Below are positions 1 through 11,243 of a stretch of 64,000 nt of DNA, piece by piece. A program made the position numbers and the translations under genes. This DNA comes from Tenodera sinensis (taxonomy: Eukaryota > Arthropoda > Insecta > Mantodea > Mantidae): positions 99,946,912 to 100,010,911 of the forward strand of contig CM060962.1 in the NCBI GenBank assembly GCA_030765045.1. Direction: 5' to 3'. The notes under the pieces are model-generated. The model saw nothing but the letters and a program-made list of their open reading frames with translations, was not told the origin of the DNA and made no database searches. Position 1 is the stretch's first letter, and each line of letters opens with the position of its first letter.

Positions 1-166
1 TTTAACGACTATTATTTACTCGTATCTTGCTCACCTTACAACACTTCCTACTCTATTATCTACATATGTTATTACTCAACACTTATCGCAAATCTCACAT
101 CCGGCAATTAAATTAAAACGTGTCTTTATCAAGCCCATTCGATTTGAAATCTAAATTTCGGTATCA
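1..166 (-). repeat. 3' LTR, partial (cut by window start)
   Basis: This matches 5527-5692 base for base except for one CpG-type difference. In the element's orientation it is the beginning of the 3' LTR (starting TGATACC at base 166). The rest of the LTR lies left of the window. Confidence 0.9.
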
Positions 167-180
167 AATGCCCCCATTTA
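167..180 (-). promoter_or_regulatory. Polypurine tract of the LTR retrotransposon
   Basis: On the minus strand a purine-rich block with a five-G run (AAATGGGGGCATT) lies directly before the LTR start TGATACC. Position and composition fit the RNase H-resistant primer for plus-strand DNA synthesis. Confidence 0.75.
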
Positions 181-714
181 TATTATTTTATTATTTCATA
201 ATAAAATAATGTAAATGTCTTGCCCGAAAGAAAAATTAAAATTACTCCTGTATTTTGAATAATCGGCAACACTCCCATTATATACAATTTTCAATTACAC
301 TGTTTTAAAATTGGTTATTAACATATTTTCTCATTAATCTTTTTAACATGACAAACAATTGTACACTTGACTAAACATTAATCCTTAAATACTAATTACA
401 ATATGTTATGGTTTCTTCTGTGAAACTTTTATATAAAGGTTAAATTTCAAGAGTCTTTCTTTATACTTCCTTCTTTTAGTTCATGTTTGCTCACTTCGCT
501 CTCACTATCACTTGCACTGTGAATTTTCACTTTTGTTATTGTAACACATATCTGTACTAGATCCTTTAAGCACTAAAATGTACATATATTTATATAAATC
601 CATTACACTCTTCAGACAAGTTCTTTCTTTGTCTTGCTGTGATAACTATCTATACATCTAAATATTTTAACAAATGTTTACAAAGTAAATATTCTGTTTT
701 CTCTATATGCGGAG
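181..714 (-). other. 3' non-coding internal region of the LTR element
   Basis: This is AT-rich sequence between the polypurine tract and a nested SINE. I see no coding frame, so an env-like gene in this interval is not supported. The last bases (701-714) are the left target-site duplication of the SINE. Confidence 0.6.
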
Positions 715-954
715 GCGGCGCCGTGGCCGAGCGGTTAGCGCGCTCGCCTACCACCTAGGCGGCCCGGGTTCGATCCCAGGGACCCGCATGTGGTATTCGT
801 GGTGGACGAAGCGGCGTCAGGGCGGGTTTTCTCCGGGTACTCCGGTTTCCCCCGCCATTTCATTCCACCGGTGCTCCATCTTCATGTATCATCAGTGTCA
901 CCGCCTGCGGTGCCGTAGTAGTAAAAGCGGGCGTTAAACACTACAACAACAACT
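715..954 (+). mobile_element. tRNA-derived SINE, family S1, copy 1, nested in the LTR element
   Basis: The head holds RNA polymerase III promoter elements: an A box at about TGGCCGAGCGGTTAGCGCG and a B box at GGTTCGATCCC. It is followed by a body rich in CCGG and ending TTAAACACTACAACAACAA. Flanking duplications are at 701-714 and 955-966 (CTCTATGCGGAG with two extra bases on the left). They define a roughly 240 bp element inserted after the LTR element was already in place. Related copies occur at 28182, 43007, 45492 and 56191 and in an older copy around 42941-43424. Confidence 0.9.
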
Positions 955-966
955 CTCTATGCGGAG

Positions 967-1182
967 ATGAACATTTTAACAATCTTTCTGAAGCGGTTAT
1001 TGTGAGCTCTATACAATGTATTCTTAAGCTCTTTGTAGTATATAGCAATTCACATTCTGCATTTTTCATGAATATGTAAGTACCTGACCAATATATGGTT
1101 TTCAAGTAAGCTAACATTTAAATTTTATCTCAAAGCTGATTGGGCGCCAATAGACAAATGACACTTCGAATTTTACATGAAG
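967..1182 (-). other. Non-coding stretch between SINE and pol remnant
   Basis: Internal 3' sequence of the LTR element downstream of the pol reading frame. I see no further domain in it. Confidence 0.5.
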
Positions 1183-2841
1183 TCAAGGTTCCAAGGTACC
1201 ACACGGTTTCTTGTATGGTCGAAGGAGTTGTTTATGCCACCTTCCCAGACATTTTTCATTTTTAACATCTTTTAATTCATAGGTATGATAACCAAATTTG
1301 GATATAATTTCTGCAGGACCTTTATATAACAATTCCATCCTTTTGTTCCTACCTCGCAAGGCACTTGATAACTTATGGTCTTTAACTAGTACCCAATCGC
1401 CTATCTAAGGTTCCCATTTATGTTTTCTACTCTTTTTCTTTAATTTTCGCTTCTCTGCCTTTTTCTTGATTTGTTCAAAAGCAATTTGCGCTCTTTCTTC
1501 TTCACTTAACTGAATGTCATTAATTTTCAGTATTTTTGGTACCCCGATCAATATTGGTTCTGGTTCAATTCCTAACATTAATTTTATTGGTGCAAACCCA
1601 GTAGTTACATTAATGGTGTGATTGATAATCTTTTCTATCAATGGACAATATTTCACCCAATCCTTGTGATTATGATGTGTAAGTACACGTAAATAAATTC
1701 CTATATCTCGGAGGACACGTTCTGTTGGATTCCCTGATGGAAAGTATGAGGAACAATGATATAACTTTCTCGCGTCTAATGTCACCCTAATCTTTCCATT
1801 GGCCTTATTTACAATACATAGGGGATTCACAAATTCTGAATTCGAAATCTCAATAACCTCATCTTCTAACATTGACTTTATAACTGCATCTACCTCTTCT
1901 CTTATTGTACTAGGGATAGCTCTCGCTTTATGTGTAAAAGGTTTGATGGGTATCATCTCAAACGAATGAGTATAAATATTACATTTACCAGGTTTCTCAG
2001 AGAATACTTCTTTATTTCGGATTAATATTTTAAACAGTTTATCCCTCTGTTGTTCATTTAGTTGATCAGCCTGAATTACTTTTTCCCTCAACAATTCTTC
2101 TAAGTCTTCACTACTCTCCCTATCATAGTACCTAGTTGCGTCAGAAAACCTCAAATTGTCTATGAAATCATTTTTATCCCATTCTACATTTTCTTTATTA
2201 TCGATACTGTACTCTTTGACATTTACTTCAGTTAATTCCATAGCTCCTACTTTAACATATTCTACAAAGAATGTATCCCCTTGGATTTCTTCTTCCTCTT
2301 TTTCTCGTACAATAGTTTCTAAACTACTATCTTCCACAAATGGCACTATAATGGTCTCATCTTCAACTTTCATTTCTACAATCATGTTTTTAAAATTCAC
2401 CACAGCTTCCCAGGCATAAAGACAATCACAACCTATTATAATATCTGTCACAAGTCTTCCTACAATCAGAAATAAAATTCCTAGTATTCTCCCATTTATT
2501 TCAATATTTATCATTGCTTGAAATTTTACTCTCTCTTTTCGTTTTCCCACAGCTAGCGAGCAATATGTCCCATTAACTGGTAAAGACATTACTTTAAAAC
2601 CACTACTTTGTAAATTATCATAAAAATTTTGTGAGCATACTGTGCTATTTGATCCCGTATCTATAATTGCATTGTATTGTTTTCCATTTACTCCAATTTT
2701 GATTTTAGGTGGATCTCCTACTTTTTCGTTTTCGTCGATTCTATTTTTCCATTCTCTTTTCTTTTGTATCATCATTTGCCTTCCAGGACTATTTATTTCC
2801 GAGTACTTATCACAATCATTACTAGGATACCCAGTTCTCAC
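1183..2841 (-). pseudogene. pol: pol remnant: protease, N-terminal RT fused to C-terminal integrase
   Basis: The frame starts overlapping the gag stop, in the -1 frame relative to gag, and runs open for about 478 codons to a TAG at 1405-1407. The same frame stays open beyond that stop to about 1183. In order: an aspartic protease with a DTGS active-site motif and a later hydrophobic IIIGCD segment; the beginning of reverse transcriptase (approach region and the NPLCIVNKANGKIRVTLDARK block); then, with no transition, the late part of an rve-type integrase (HCSSYFPSGNPTERV-type block) followed by GDWVLV-type C-terminal sequence after the TAG. The RT catalytic YxDD region, RNase H, the integrase zinc finger and most catalytic residues are absent. 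The junction is near 1758-1764. The deletion kept the frame, so protease could still be made by frameshifting, but the copy cannot encode its own RT or integrase. Confidence 0.85.
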
Positions 2842-4874
2842 TGAAGGTGCGTTTGACTGGGTCTGGCGTTTCCCTGATTTTTAGGTATTGCTCCTGTACT
2901 ATTTCCCGAATTGTTACTTCTGTTTTCCTGCATTAAATCGGGGTTACTTCCTACCATGTTTTTGACCGTGTTAATGGCCTCTACCATTTCAGCATTTTCA
3001 GGGGAATTTCGTCCATTAGAATACCTTTCTCCCTGTTTTGATGACCTCGGTCTAAACTCATTATCTCTGTTTGTCCAATACCCATCATTTGAATTTCTAC
3101 TATGTCCAAAATAACGTCCCCGTCTACCTCGATCAAATCTATTTGTATTCATATAATTCACCCTTATATTTCTTCCCCTTAGATTACCATTTCTATTTTG
3201 GTGATGCCCTTCCTGGTTATATCTACCTTGATTTTCCCACCGGAATGATTCCATCCTTGGTACTGGTCCTTTATATCTTTCCCTAATCTCACTTCTATTC
3301 TGATAATACTGTGCCCCTTGCCCGAAAGAATTTACAGTTTCTTTTTCTTCATATTTATTTCCAAATGCGTGTTTTGGCTTATTGACTTCTAAGGCTGATA
3401 ATAATTCGATCATAGCTGCAATGCTATCGGGTCGGGCTATGATTAGGTAGTGTTGAAGCGTTTCCGGAAAATGTGGAGTAACTATATTTATTAGATCTTT
3501 TTCATCTAAGGGAGGATCCAACATCTTCGATTTTCTCGCTATTCTGATAAAATAGTTGACCATCGATTCCTCCGATCTAGGATTAAACTTTCCATTGCTT
3601 AATTCAACTCTAAGATTAGCCTGCCTACTAGCTCCCCAATATCAGGTTAAAAAGATGTTCCTAAAGGTCCTGTAATCATTATTGTTACCCATAGAAAGGC
3701 CTAGCCAATTGGCGGCATTACCCTTTAGGCATTTTCTTACTATCACCATCTTGTACTCCTCTGGTATACGTTTCACCGTGAAGTACTCTTGTAACCCTTC
3801 TAAAAAGGCTTTAGGATCATCTGAATCTTCATTTTCAAAAACTGGAGGTGTCATTTCATTTAAGACATGGTTAGGCCAATGTAAATTTGAATTGTCACCT
3901 GTCCCTGCACTATTTCCGAGATCAGAATGGGAATTACTGTTACCCCTATTTTGCATTGAAATGTCAGCTGATACACCTGGTATTGCCTCGTTTCTTGCAG
4001 CTTCATTATTAAGATTGTTGTGATTACATGCATTTTCATTTAATTTCAAATTTTCTAAGGCCTCTTTTACCTGAGTAATTTCTGTTACTACCCCTTTTAT
4101 TTGGTCTGTAACATCCTCCAAATTTCTAGCCTGCCTTTCACTTTCTACATCAGATCTTTCCATTCTAACTTTACACCCCTGTAACTCTTCTCTAATTTCT
4201 TCCCTTTGTTTGTCTAATCTATATGTTACTTTTTCCCTTTCTTTATCTAATTTTTCACTCACTTGTTGACCTAATTTCTTTTCAGAATTCTTTACTTCTT
4301 GCCTTATTGTCTCTAATTCTCCCTTAACCTGTTCTCTATTTTCTTTTACTTCACTACTAACTTTATTAATTTCCTCCCTAACTTCTTCCCTAAAGGTTTC
4401 GAAAGCTCTCTTCTGATTTTCCAATTGCATTCCCAATTCCTCTTGTCCCTTTTCTAATTTCTGTCCTAACTCTATTCTTAATTCTTTACTAGTTTCATCT
4501 ATCTTACTCATCTTTTCCATTATCTTTTGAAACATATTCTCTATTTCTGACATAATCGCTGGCCTTTCTGAATTACTACCAAACATTTCTGAGCTACCTC
4601 TAGGTGTTTCTCTAATGTTCTGAACTTCTACTTCTTGGCATATTCTGCTACCGATTATATTTTGATTATATTCTTCCATCCTAACTACACTTTTCTCAAT
4701 TTCCGGACTCTCAAAACCTAGAAAATCGCTATCACTGTCTTCCATTTCTAAGCTATTTACATGTGTTTTTCTACTCACCAATATTTTCACAATTTTCACT
4801 ATTTCACGATTTTTTTTTTTACTGCACTTAAACTTGTTCATTACACGTTTCACAGATGTTGACACGCTGGGCAC
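2838..4874 (-). pseudogene. gag: gag of the LTR element, interrupted by one in-frame TGA
   Basis: Two open stretches (3642-4874 and 2838-3563) are in the same frame, separated by a single TGA at 3642-3644 with no other stop between them. The first has a basic N-terminus, a long charged coiled coil (heptad-like E/K/Q-rich, about residues 110-270), then a retrotransposon gag/capsid region with the family's W..L and L.G.A..W features. The second continues the capsid and then becomes arginine/glycine/asparagine-rich (RGR, GRNIR and similar). I see no CCHC zinc knuckle, so nucleic-acid binding may rely on the RG-rich tail. The interruption falls inside the capsid rather than at the gag/pol border, so it looks like a mutation rather than programmed readthrough. 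The first ATG is at 4874; later ATGs could be used instead. Confidence 0.8.
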
Positions 4875-4997
4875 CTTCTTGTTTGCTGGTTCGATGCTGG
4901 CTTGGTCGTCTTGGGGTTGGTCTATTCTCTCGACGCCACACGTTGGGTCGCCATTTGTGGCGGATTGTCGTTGGTCGGTTCTCGTTGTGTCGCCATT
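4875..4997 (-). promoter_or_regulatory. Leader with candidate tRNA primer-binding site
   Basis: Just inside the 5' LTR the minus strand reads TGGCGACACAACGAG (about 4982-4996). It begins with the TGG expected opposite a tRNA CCA end. A second similar TGGCGACCCAACG lies a little further in. The TGGCGAC start resembles the arginine-tRNA-type sites of some insect gypsy elements. Which site is used, and which tRNA, is uncertain. Confidence 0.5.
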
Positions 4998-5692
4998 TGA
5001 TTTGGTTCGCTCCGGCTAGTCAGGATGAGATCTCTTTCTTTATCTCGGGTACGCGTAGGCGTTATAGATTACCCAAGAAAACTTCTGTATATTGTTTATT
5101 ACTTCTTATATACTTTCGGGAGTTATGCCGATTTTCTATATGTAGAGGAATCGCACTCACGTCTGCACACCATAACTTGCAGTACTGGTCTGGGGTGAGT
5201 AGTGACGCTTTCTGGCGTCCCCACGCTAAGAAAACGTTCTCTCCAATTTTAAATGTCATGACGTCATCCAAGAAAGCCTCGTATCCAAAATGCTATTTCC
5301 TTTTCCCGCAATTTAGAAATGTCCCTTTCTATTATAACATGTTCTTTTATGAATTTCGAATATATAATTACCTTTTTAGGATTAAACGATGTTTACTTTA
5401 TATTTTATTAAATATATCGCGCGACTTTTAAGATTGGCAGACCTGAATTTCAAACGTGTATTTAAACTATGTAGTATGACGTCATGACTCGTTAATTTCA
5501 AACCAATAATGCGTTTATCCTACAAATTTAACGACTATTATTTACTCATATCTTGCTCACCTTACAACACTTCCTACTCTATTATCTACATATGTTATTA
5601 CTCAACACTTATCGCAAATCTCACATCCGGCAATTAAATTAAAACGTGTCTTTATCAAGCCCATTCGATTTGAAATCTAAATTTCGGTATCA
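4998..5692 (-). repeat. 5' LTR of the retrotransposon
   Basis: About 695 bp, with the outer 166 bp duplicated at the window start. It begins TG at 5692 and is proposed to end CA at 4998, next to the candidate primer-binding site. It contains AT-rich TATA/AATAAA-like stretches near 5390-5415. The inner boundary is inferred, because the matching part of the other LTR is outside the window. Confidence 0.75.
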
Positions 5693-5893
5693 ATACTAAT
5701 TTTTATCAAGTGACAAACACAATCCAATTGCTGCTCAAACTGAAAGAAAGAACGAACGGATCTGACAAGCATTATAGAAACAGTATAATTAATTCATTCC
5801 ATAGAGTGCTTCTTTTGTTTCATAACTGATCATAATTTGTGAAAATTAGATAGTTGAGTAATACATAGAATGTATGGATACCAATATACTCAC
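5693..5893 (-). other. Intron start of the Dscam-like gene (donor side of the Ig5b exon)
   Basis: Only 201 bp separate the splice donor at 5888-5893 (GTGAGT on the minus strand) from the sense-oriented LTR element. I see no other feature in it. Confidence 0.7.
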
Positions 5894-6045
5894 CATATAC
5901 ACGCATGTCTGCAGCATGGCTGACTTCCCCTACTCTGTTGGTTGCTGTGCAGCGGTAAATTCCACCATCTTCCACCTGAACATTGCTGATATTCACATGA
6001 CTGATCACTTCCCCATGAAGAGTCACATACTGGCCAATTACAAAC
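5894..6045 (-). CDS. Dscam: Dscam-like exon: second half of Ig domain 5
   Basis: This 152 bp exon follows an acceptor ending TTTTAG and is followed by GTGAGT. Its first base completes an arginine codon split with the 10538-10682 exon. It then encodes 50 residues and leaves one base (G) for the next exon. It carries the E-F-G strands of an I-set Ig: IGQYVTLHGEVISHVNIS, then DGGIYRCTA with the conserved Y.C, then VSHAADMRVY. This half-domain exon is characteristic of Dscam Ig5. It would sit in the extracellular part of the receptor. The downstream intron begins 201 bp before a sense LTR retrotransposon. The next exon (Ig6) is not in the window. Confidence 0.9.
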
Positions 6046-7538
6046 CTAAAACGTTAACAATCACGTCAATCACAAACAAGAAAGAATGCCTCTAAACAGA
6101 ACACATTAATGTATGTACCTATAAATCATGTAGGTTGGAAGCACATGTTTAACATGGTGAAGTACTTCTGACCTATGGAATTAACGGAACGTGGCATTCG
6201 TTCCAAATATCAAACAATAATAGGACAGGAAACTTAGAACCAAAAGCAGCAACTATCTCTAAAGAAGTCTTAAGAGGATTTGGAAAGTTCTATATCAACA
6301 ATGTAAAATTGTATTAATTGGCTTCACAATGTTTCAGAAACCTCTGTAGTAATAGACATGAAACTTTTATTGGACATTGTGCGGTATGTTCTTAATGTAT
6401 TGTACTGATAAAAAGTTCTGTAATTTTTTGTACTTTCTACAAATAATTTTAACAATTGTCAACATTATATTTTATTTAACTATTTATTTAATCATTTATT
6501 TAAAAATCCCTAGAATTTAGGGCTGCCAAAACGACAAAGTATACCATTAACAATATACCTTTCTTCATGTTTGAAAGGAACAGTTAAGAATGAACAATTT
6601 CATCAAAGAGCAATACAAGGGAAAATATAAAACATGAAACATGTCATCCAGATAAAAAAAGAAAGAAAATAAAAAGATCACACATGAATGAGGGATTCTT
6701 AGACAGCTAGATATTGTTGTATAAGTGGTGTCTTAGGCTTCATAAGGGTTCTTTTAGTGTGGCTAAGGCAATATTTTCTTCAGGTAGTATTTTTAGACCG
6801 TTTGATGTCTAAAACTGAGCAAGAAGATTTGTGATTGTCCCTGTAGCTCCAAACATTAAGCCTTATGGTGTCATTACTACAGAAGTTGTGTATGTCAAAA
6901 ATCCCTGACATTTTGATTACTCTACAAATTTTCAGAAACACTAAAATTTGAAATAAGTGAAATTACTGAAAATATGATTTTCTTTTTTGCTTAATCAGAA
7001 ACACCCTGCACTATACTCAGCAAGCATTTTACAACCTAACGTTAGACAATGCCCTGCTGATTACTTGCTTCAACAACTTTCTATATCCTATTCAATTTTA
7101 AAAACTGGATTAATTTTCATATTGAGTATTATTGGCTATGTTATTTAATTTGAAATTTGTGGTAGACATCCGCATGCAATTTACGGATCTAGAAATCCAT
7201 GACTAGTTCTTGTGTTATGTCTACGGCTACATTGTGAATACCCTTACCTCATGTCTGCCTTTATGCTGCGTTATGTTAATGTTTCGTTGTCGCTGTCAAT
7301 TGGGCCTTAGGCAAGTAACGTAACAGCGGATCAAAAGTATCTTGCTATTATGGTAATGGATAAATAGCCCAGGCCGTACTTGATCGGTTATTTGGGCGAT
7401 AGTGTTTTGGAACTGGAGTGGTCGGAACTGTTCTCACAAATAACCATTTTCCCTTCTCAATTGGTGATTAAAAATTCACTTTCGTAATACTAAATATGCA
7501 TACGTTCGTCTCTATTAAATAATCAGATCAAATGCAAC
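6046..7538. other. Intron sequence, no recognised feature
   Basis: AT-rich intronic DNA of the Dscam-like gene. I see no exon, SINE head or transposon frame in it. Confidence 0.5.
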
Positions 7539-7648
<110 letters not shown>

Positions 7649-8535
7649 GCCCATAAGATCTGGAAGACGCTATATGGTATATGGGCCCAAATGACTTGTC
7701 GATGGGCCCTTAAACCCCAATCACTCACTCACTCACTCACTCACTCACTCACTCACTCACTCACTCACTCACTCACTCACACTTACTCACCCACCCACTC
7801 ACTCACTCACTCACTCACTCACTCACTCACTCACTCACTCACTCACTCACACTTACTCATTCACTCACTCACACACTTGCACTCACTCACTCACTCACAC
7901 TTACTCACTCACTCACACTTACTCACTCACCCACCCACCCACTCACTCACTCACTCACTCACTCACTCACTCACTCACTCACTCACTCACTCACTCACTC
8001 ACTCACTCAATCACTAACTCACTCACACTTACTCACCCACCCACTCATTCACACTTACTCATTCACCCACTCACTTACACTTACTCATTCACTCACTCAC
8101 ACACTCGCACTCACTCACACTCACTCACTCACTCACTCACTCACTCACTCACTCACTCACTCACTCACTCACTCACTCACACTTACTCACCCACCCACTC
8201 ACACTTACTCACCCACCCACTCACTTACACTTACTCATTCACTCACTCACACACTCGCACTCACTCACTCACTCACTCACTCACTCACTCACTCACTCAC
8301 ACTTACTCACTCACACTTACTCACTCACCCACCCACCCACTCACTCACACTTACTCACTCACTCACTCACTCACTCTCTCACTCACTCACTCACACACTC
8401 ACTCACTCACTTACTCACTCACTCACACTTACTCACTCACACTTACTCACTCACACTCACTCACACTTACTCACTCACTCACTCACTCACACTTGCTCAT
8501 TCACACTTACTCACTCACCCACTCACTTACTCACT
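7649..8535. repeat. Retroelement-tail-like segment and (CACT)n array
   Basis: A short unique piece (ggcccaaatgacttgtcgat, then aaaccccaa) resembles the sequence just before the second CACT array at 29850-29882. Both look like the 3' end of one retroelement family whose tail has expanded. From 7721 the array is mainly CACT with ACTTACTCA and CCACCCAC variants. On the gene's sense strand it reads (GTGA)n. Confidence 0.9.
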
Positions 8536-10537
8536 GCATGGTATATACGGTCCTGAAAGCTAACTTTGTATGCATATCTCTGAGGTCAAATGCCGCCCTT
8601 GTTCATGAGAGTATGCGCCGTTGGCACTAGAGTAGTTCACTATTTTGTTTAAATTAGTGACTATGGAAATGGCCCCGTTAACTCCCCAAAATATCTGGTT
8701 ATTGGAGGATCAGGGAATCTAAAAGGATTCCACTTTTACTCTTACAGCAACTGGGAATGAAACCCAACCAGTTGAAGCTAGACCTGGACCAAATTGTGAG
8801 TGATACGCCTTAACGGTAGTCATTTCAGAACATATAGGTGCAAGTGACCTCATGGCAAAAACATTGATTTTATGGTTTAACATCCATCCCTCAAGTGCTA
8901 CTTGGAAGTCACTGAATAAATATTTATGATCGTTTAAGGCGTTTCATTGTACTTGCAAAATAAATTTGTGAATATACAACGGTTCAGTATCTCTGATCAT
9001 CTCTACAACAGGAAATGGAACAATTGACTATTGTTTTACAACAGCAGCACTGGTTTCAATTCTGTGCTGATTGCTTGCCCAAATTTGCGTTGGCTTGCGA
9101 CTGAGATCCCATTTTATTTTACTTTCTCTACCACTTATTTACAGAAAGAGCACCATTGCGTTCTAGCAAAAACTGGGTACCTGACTTCACCGGAAATAAC
9201 TGTTTTGAGGCCCCTTAAACAAATAAACCATTTTGAGAAAAAAGATTTTTAGAAAAAAGGTCAACGTGTGCGTGTGTGTATGTCTGTGAACACCCTAACT
9301 TTAGAAGGAAGAGTAGGATAAATATCAAACTAATTATTTTAGACCAGTGTCTTTCTTAGATACGATACAAACACTTTTCAAGAACCTCCCCTTCACGTCA
9401 AACTACCCTTTTCATGGATACTTTTTCGATACTTTGGATTTTCTCAAGAATAGCTCTAATAATTTTGATCAAAATACCGTATATTTACGTATATGTACCT
9501 ATATCTTGCATTCCGCTTCACTAATTCACTGCTAATACTCGAAAGAGCTGCCTTCAGAACTAAATACCTCTATAAAAACGTCAATAAAATTCGTGTAATG
9601 AGGACCCAGGCACTTTCGGAAACTCGTCACAGTTTCTGCTGTGAGGCAAACGTGACCTACCTCTCCAACGCGAATTCTCACTCATCTGCAAAATGAAGTG
9701 GGCGATTGTCAAGCGTTTCCTTTTTCCAACAGAAGCTTTATAAAAATCTATGAAAAGTGGTAGTGGTCTTACATTTTTCCAACATACTCGTCGAGATCTT
9801 AACCTCTCTTTATCTCTCTTTCCTTAGCTCCCTCCCCCTCCCTCTCTTTCCCTCTGCTTTAAAGGATGACATATAAATCCCTTCCATTCGCCAAATAAAA
9901 TTATATAAATCTGTGTAAGTTTAATTCTGTGTTTTTTATTTGTTGTACTACCTTAGCTTTTTTTTTTTGCAGGAGCTCTTTAAGTACGATGCAAGTTGCT
10001 TAATAAATTGTGTCAGAAAGAAGTGAGTATGCAAATAAAGTTAAGACAAATATATCTAGTGAATTAATTTTAATAAAAACTGATACAGACTAGAAGCTAG
10101 AGTAGAAATTCTATAATTAAAAGAAAAACTAATATCACGGAAATTCTATGAAAATTGTTTCTTTGGTTACTTTGCAAGTACAATAAATTTCAGTGTTTCG
10201 CGTACAGTGTTCTCATTCGTGAACATATGATGTTGAATTTTTTTTTATTTTGAAACTACAGTCACACCAAAGCAAGATTACGACTTGAAGGGGCATGAGG
10301 TTTAAAACCTTGCTTTTTCTTCTATTTGCAAACCTCCAAGGAGCTTCTATTCCATCAGCACTGTGTTGCCGTGAAGACCGACCACCCCGAACACACAAAG
10401 TTGGAGGGAGAAAGTAGGAAAATGATGCAGTGTCATAAAATGGCATGTCTGAACTAAACAGTACAGCCATTTCCTTGCTTCGTTATAATATGCTCTATAT
10501 TTTTTTGCACTATCTTTTAGTAAGTTTGAAATGTTAC
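8536..10537. other. Intron sequence with faint repeat traces
   Basis: No exon is recognised. The part around 9180-9300 (ccccttaaac..., then a gtgtgtgtatgtctgtgaacac run) resembles text at 44090-44180 and probably belongs to a dispersed repeat. The remainder is AT-rich. Confidence 0.4.
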
Positions 10538-10682
10538 CTGTCATTCTGAGGAAGTGGAAAGCCATCAAGGTGCCACGTAATGTGAGGAGTGGGATTTCCT
10601 GTAGCAATGCACTTGAGTGATACTGGAGGACCAGGCTGTAAAGTTTGATGTATGAACTTGTACAGCAATTGCGGATGGGCAG
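10538..10682 (-). CDS. Dscam: Dscam-like exon: first half of Ig domain 5
   Basis: This 145 bp exon lies between a TTTTTCAG acceptor and a GTAACA donor. It begins by completing an alanine codon with the single base left by the 51349-51797 exon. It encodes 47 residues and ends with two bases of an arginine codon finished by the 5894-6045 exon. It holds the A-to-C strands of Ig5: a TLQPGPPVSLKC strand with the first conserved cysteine, then GNPTPHITWHLDG with the core tryptophan, then FPLP. Together with the next exon this makes one complete I-set domain. A 31-base T run and a TATTAAT-like branch region lie upstream of its acceptor on the sense strand. Confidence 0.9.
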
Positions 10683-10726
10683 CTGAAAAAGAATTACACA
10701 TTATGCTCATTAATATGCCAATTTAA

Positions 10727-10727
<1 letters not shown>

Positions 10728-10758
<31 letters not shown>
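10728..10758. repeat. A31 homopolymer (T31 on the gene's sense strand)
   Basis: An uninterrupted A run starting 46 bases upstream of the Ig5a exon in transcript terms. It adds to the pyrimidine content near that acceptor and may be a retroposon tail. Confidence 0.9.
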
Positions 10759-10759
<1 letters not shown>

Positions 10760-11243
10760 ACGTAAGTTCCTATTAAAAATCAAATGAGCATTAGTAAGGA
10801 ATGGTGGTGATATTTTCATCACGTGTATTTACAACTGTTTGACTTGTGATTTCTGAGCTATAGTTACCCGAAACTTGAACTAATGGATTTCTTGGTGACT
10901 TGATTTCACTGAAGCCCTGATTTCCTTAGCTACAGTGACTTCTAACTAACCACTTTTCCTCAACATGGAGCTTGGTTAATGGCTTCTTACATGACAAATT
11001 GTAAATCATGCTTCCTATATTACGTAGTGATCTTAAAATATGAAAACTATTTATTGCTTTTATCTACCTTCCTATCATTTCTTCATAAAATTATTAATCA
11101 TATAAACCAATAATTCCGCTATCAAAATTAAGAACTGTAACGCTCAGAATATACACCCCATGAAGATTGTATCTCCAATTTGTTCGTAGAATAGGACTTT
11201 GAAGAATTAACGCGCGATTATTCGTGGACAACTGTATTATTGC
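10759..11243. other. Intron sequence, nothing recognised
   Basis: AT-rich sequence without recognisable repeat ends or frames. Confidence 0.4.

Larger units (their letters stand above)
1..5692 (-). mobile_element. LTR retrotransposon, gypsy-like layout, internally deleted, truncated by window start
   Basis: The first 166 bases are repeated at 5527-5692 with a single difference near base 22 (CG versus CA). Between them lie minus-strand gag, protease, the start of RT and the end of integrase, in gypsy-like order. On the minus strand both LTRs begin TGATACC. A purine-rich tract (AAATGGGGGCATT) abuts the inner LTR edge at about 167-180, as expected for the plus-strand primer. The near-identity of the LTR portions implies a recent insertion. 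Most of RT, RNase H and the integrase core are missing, so this copy is non-autonomous. The outer end of the 3' LTR is outside the window, so no target-site duplication can be tested. It sits in the same sense as the surrounding Dscam-like gene. Confidence 0.92.

Noticed and set aside
715..790. Possible tRNA gene at the start of SINE S1
   Set aside because: A and B boxes and an anticodon-like stem exist, but no acceptor stem closes and the unit recurs with an attached body and target duplications.
4834..5431. Plus-strand frames over the 5' LTR and leader
   Set aside because: They are antisense to gag and the LTR and have no recognisable domain.
7721..8535. CRISPR-like repeat array
   Set aside because: It is a simple tetranucleotide repeat without spacers, in eukaryotic DNA.
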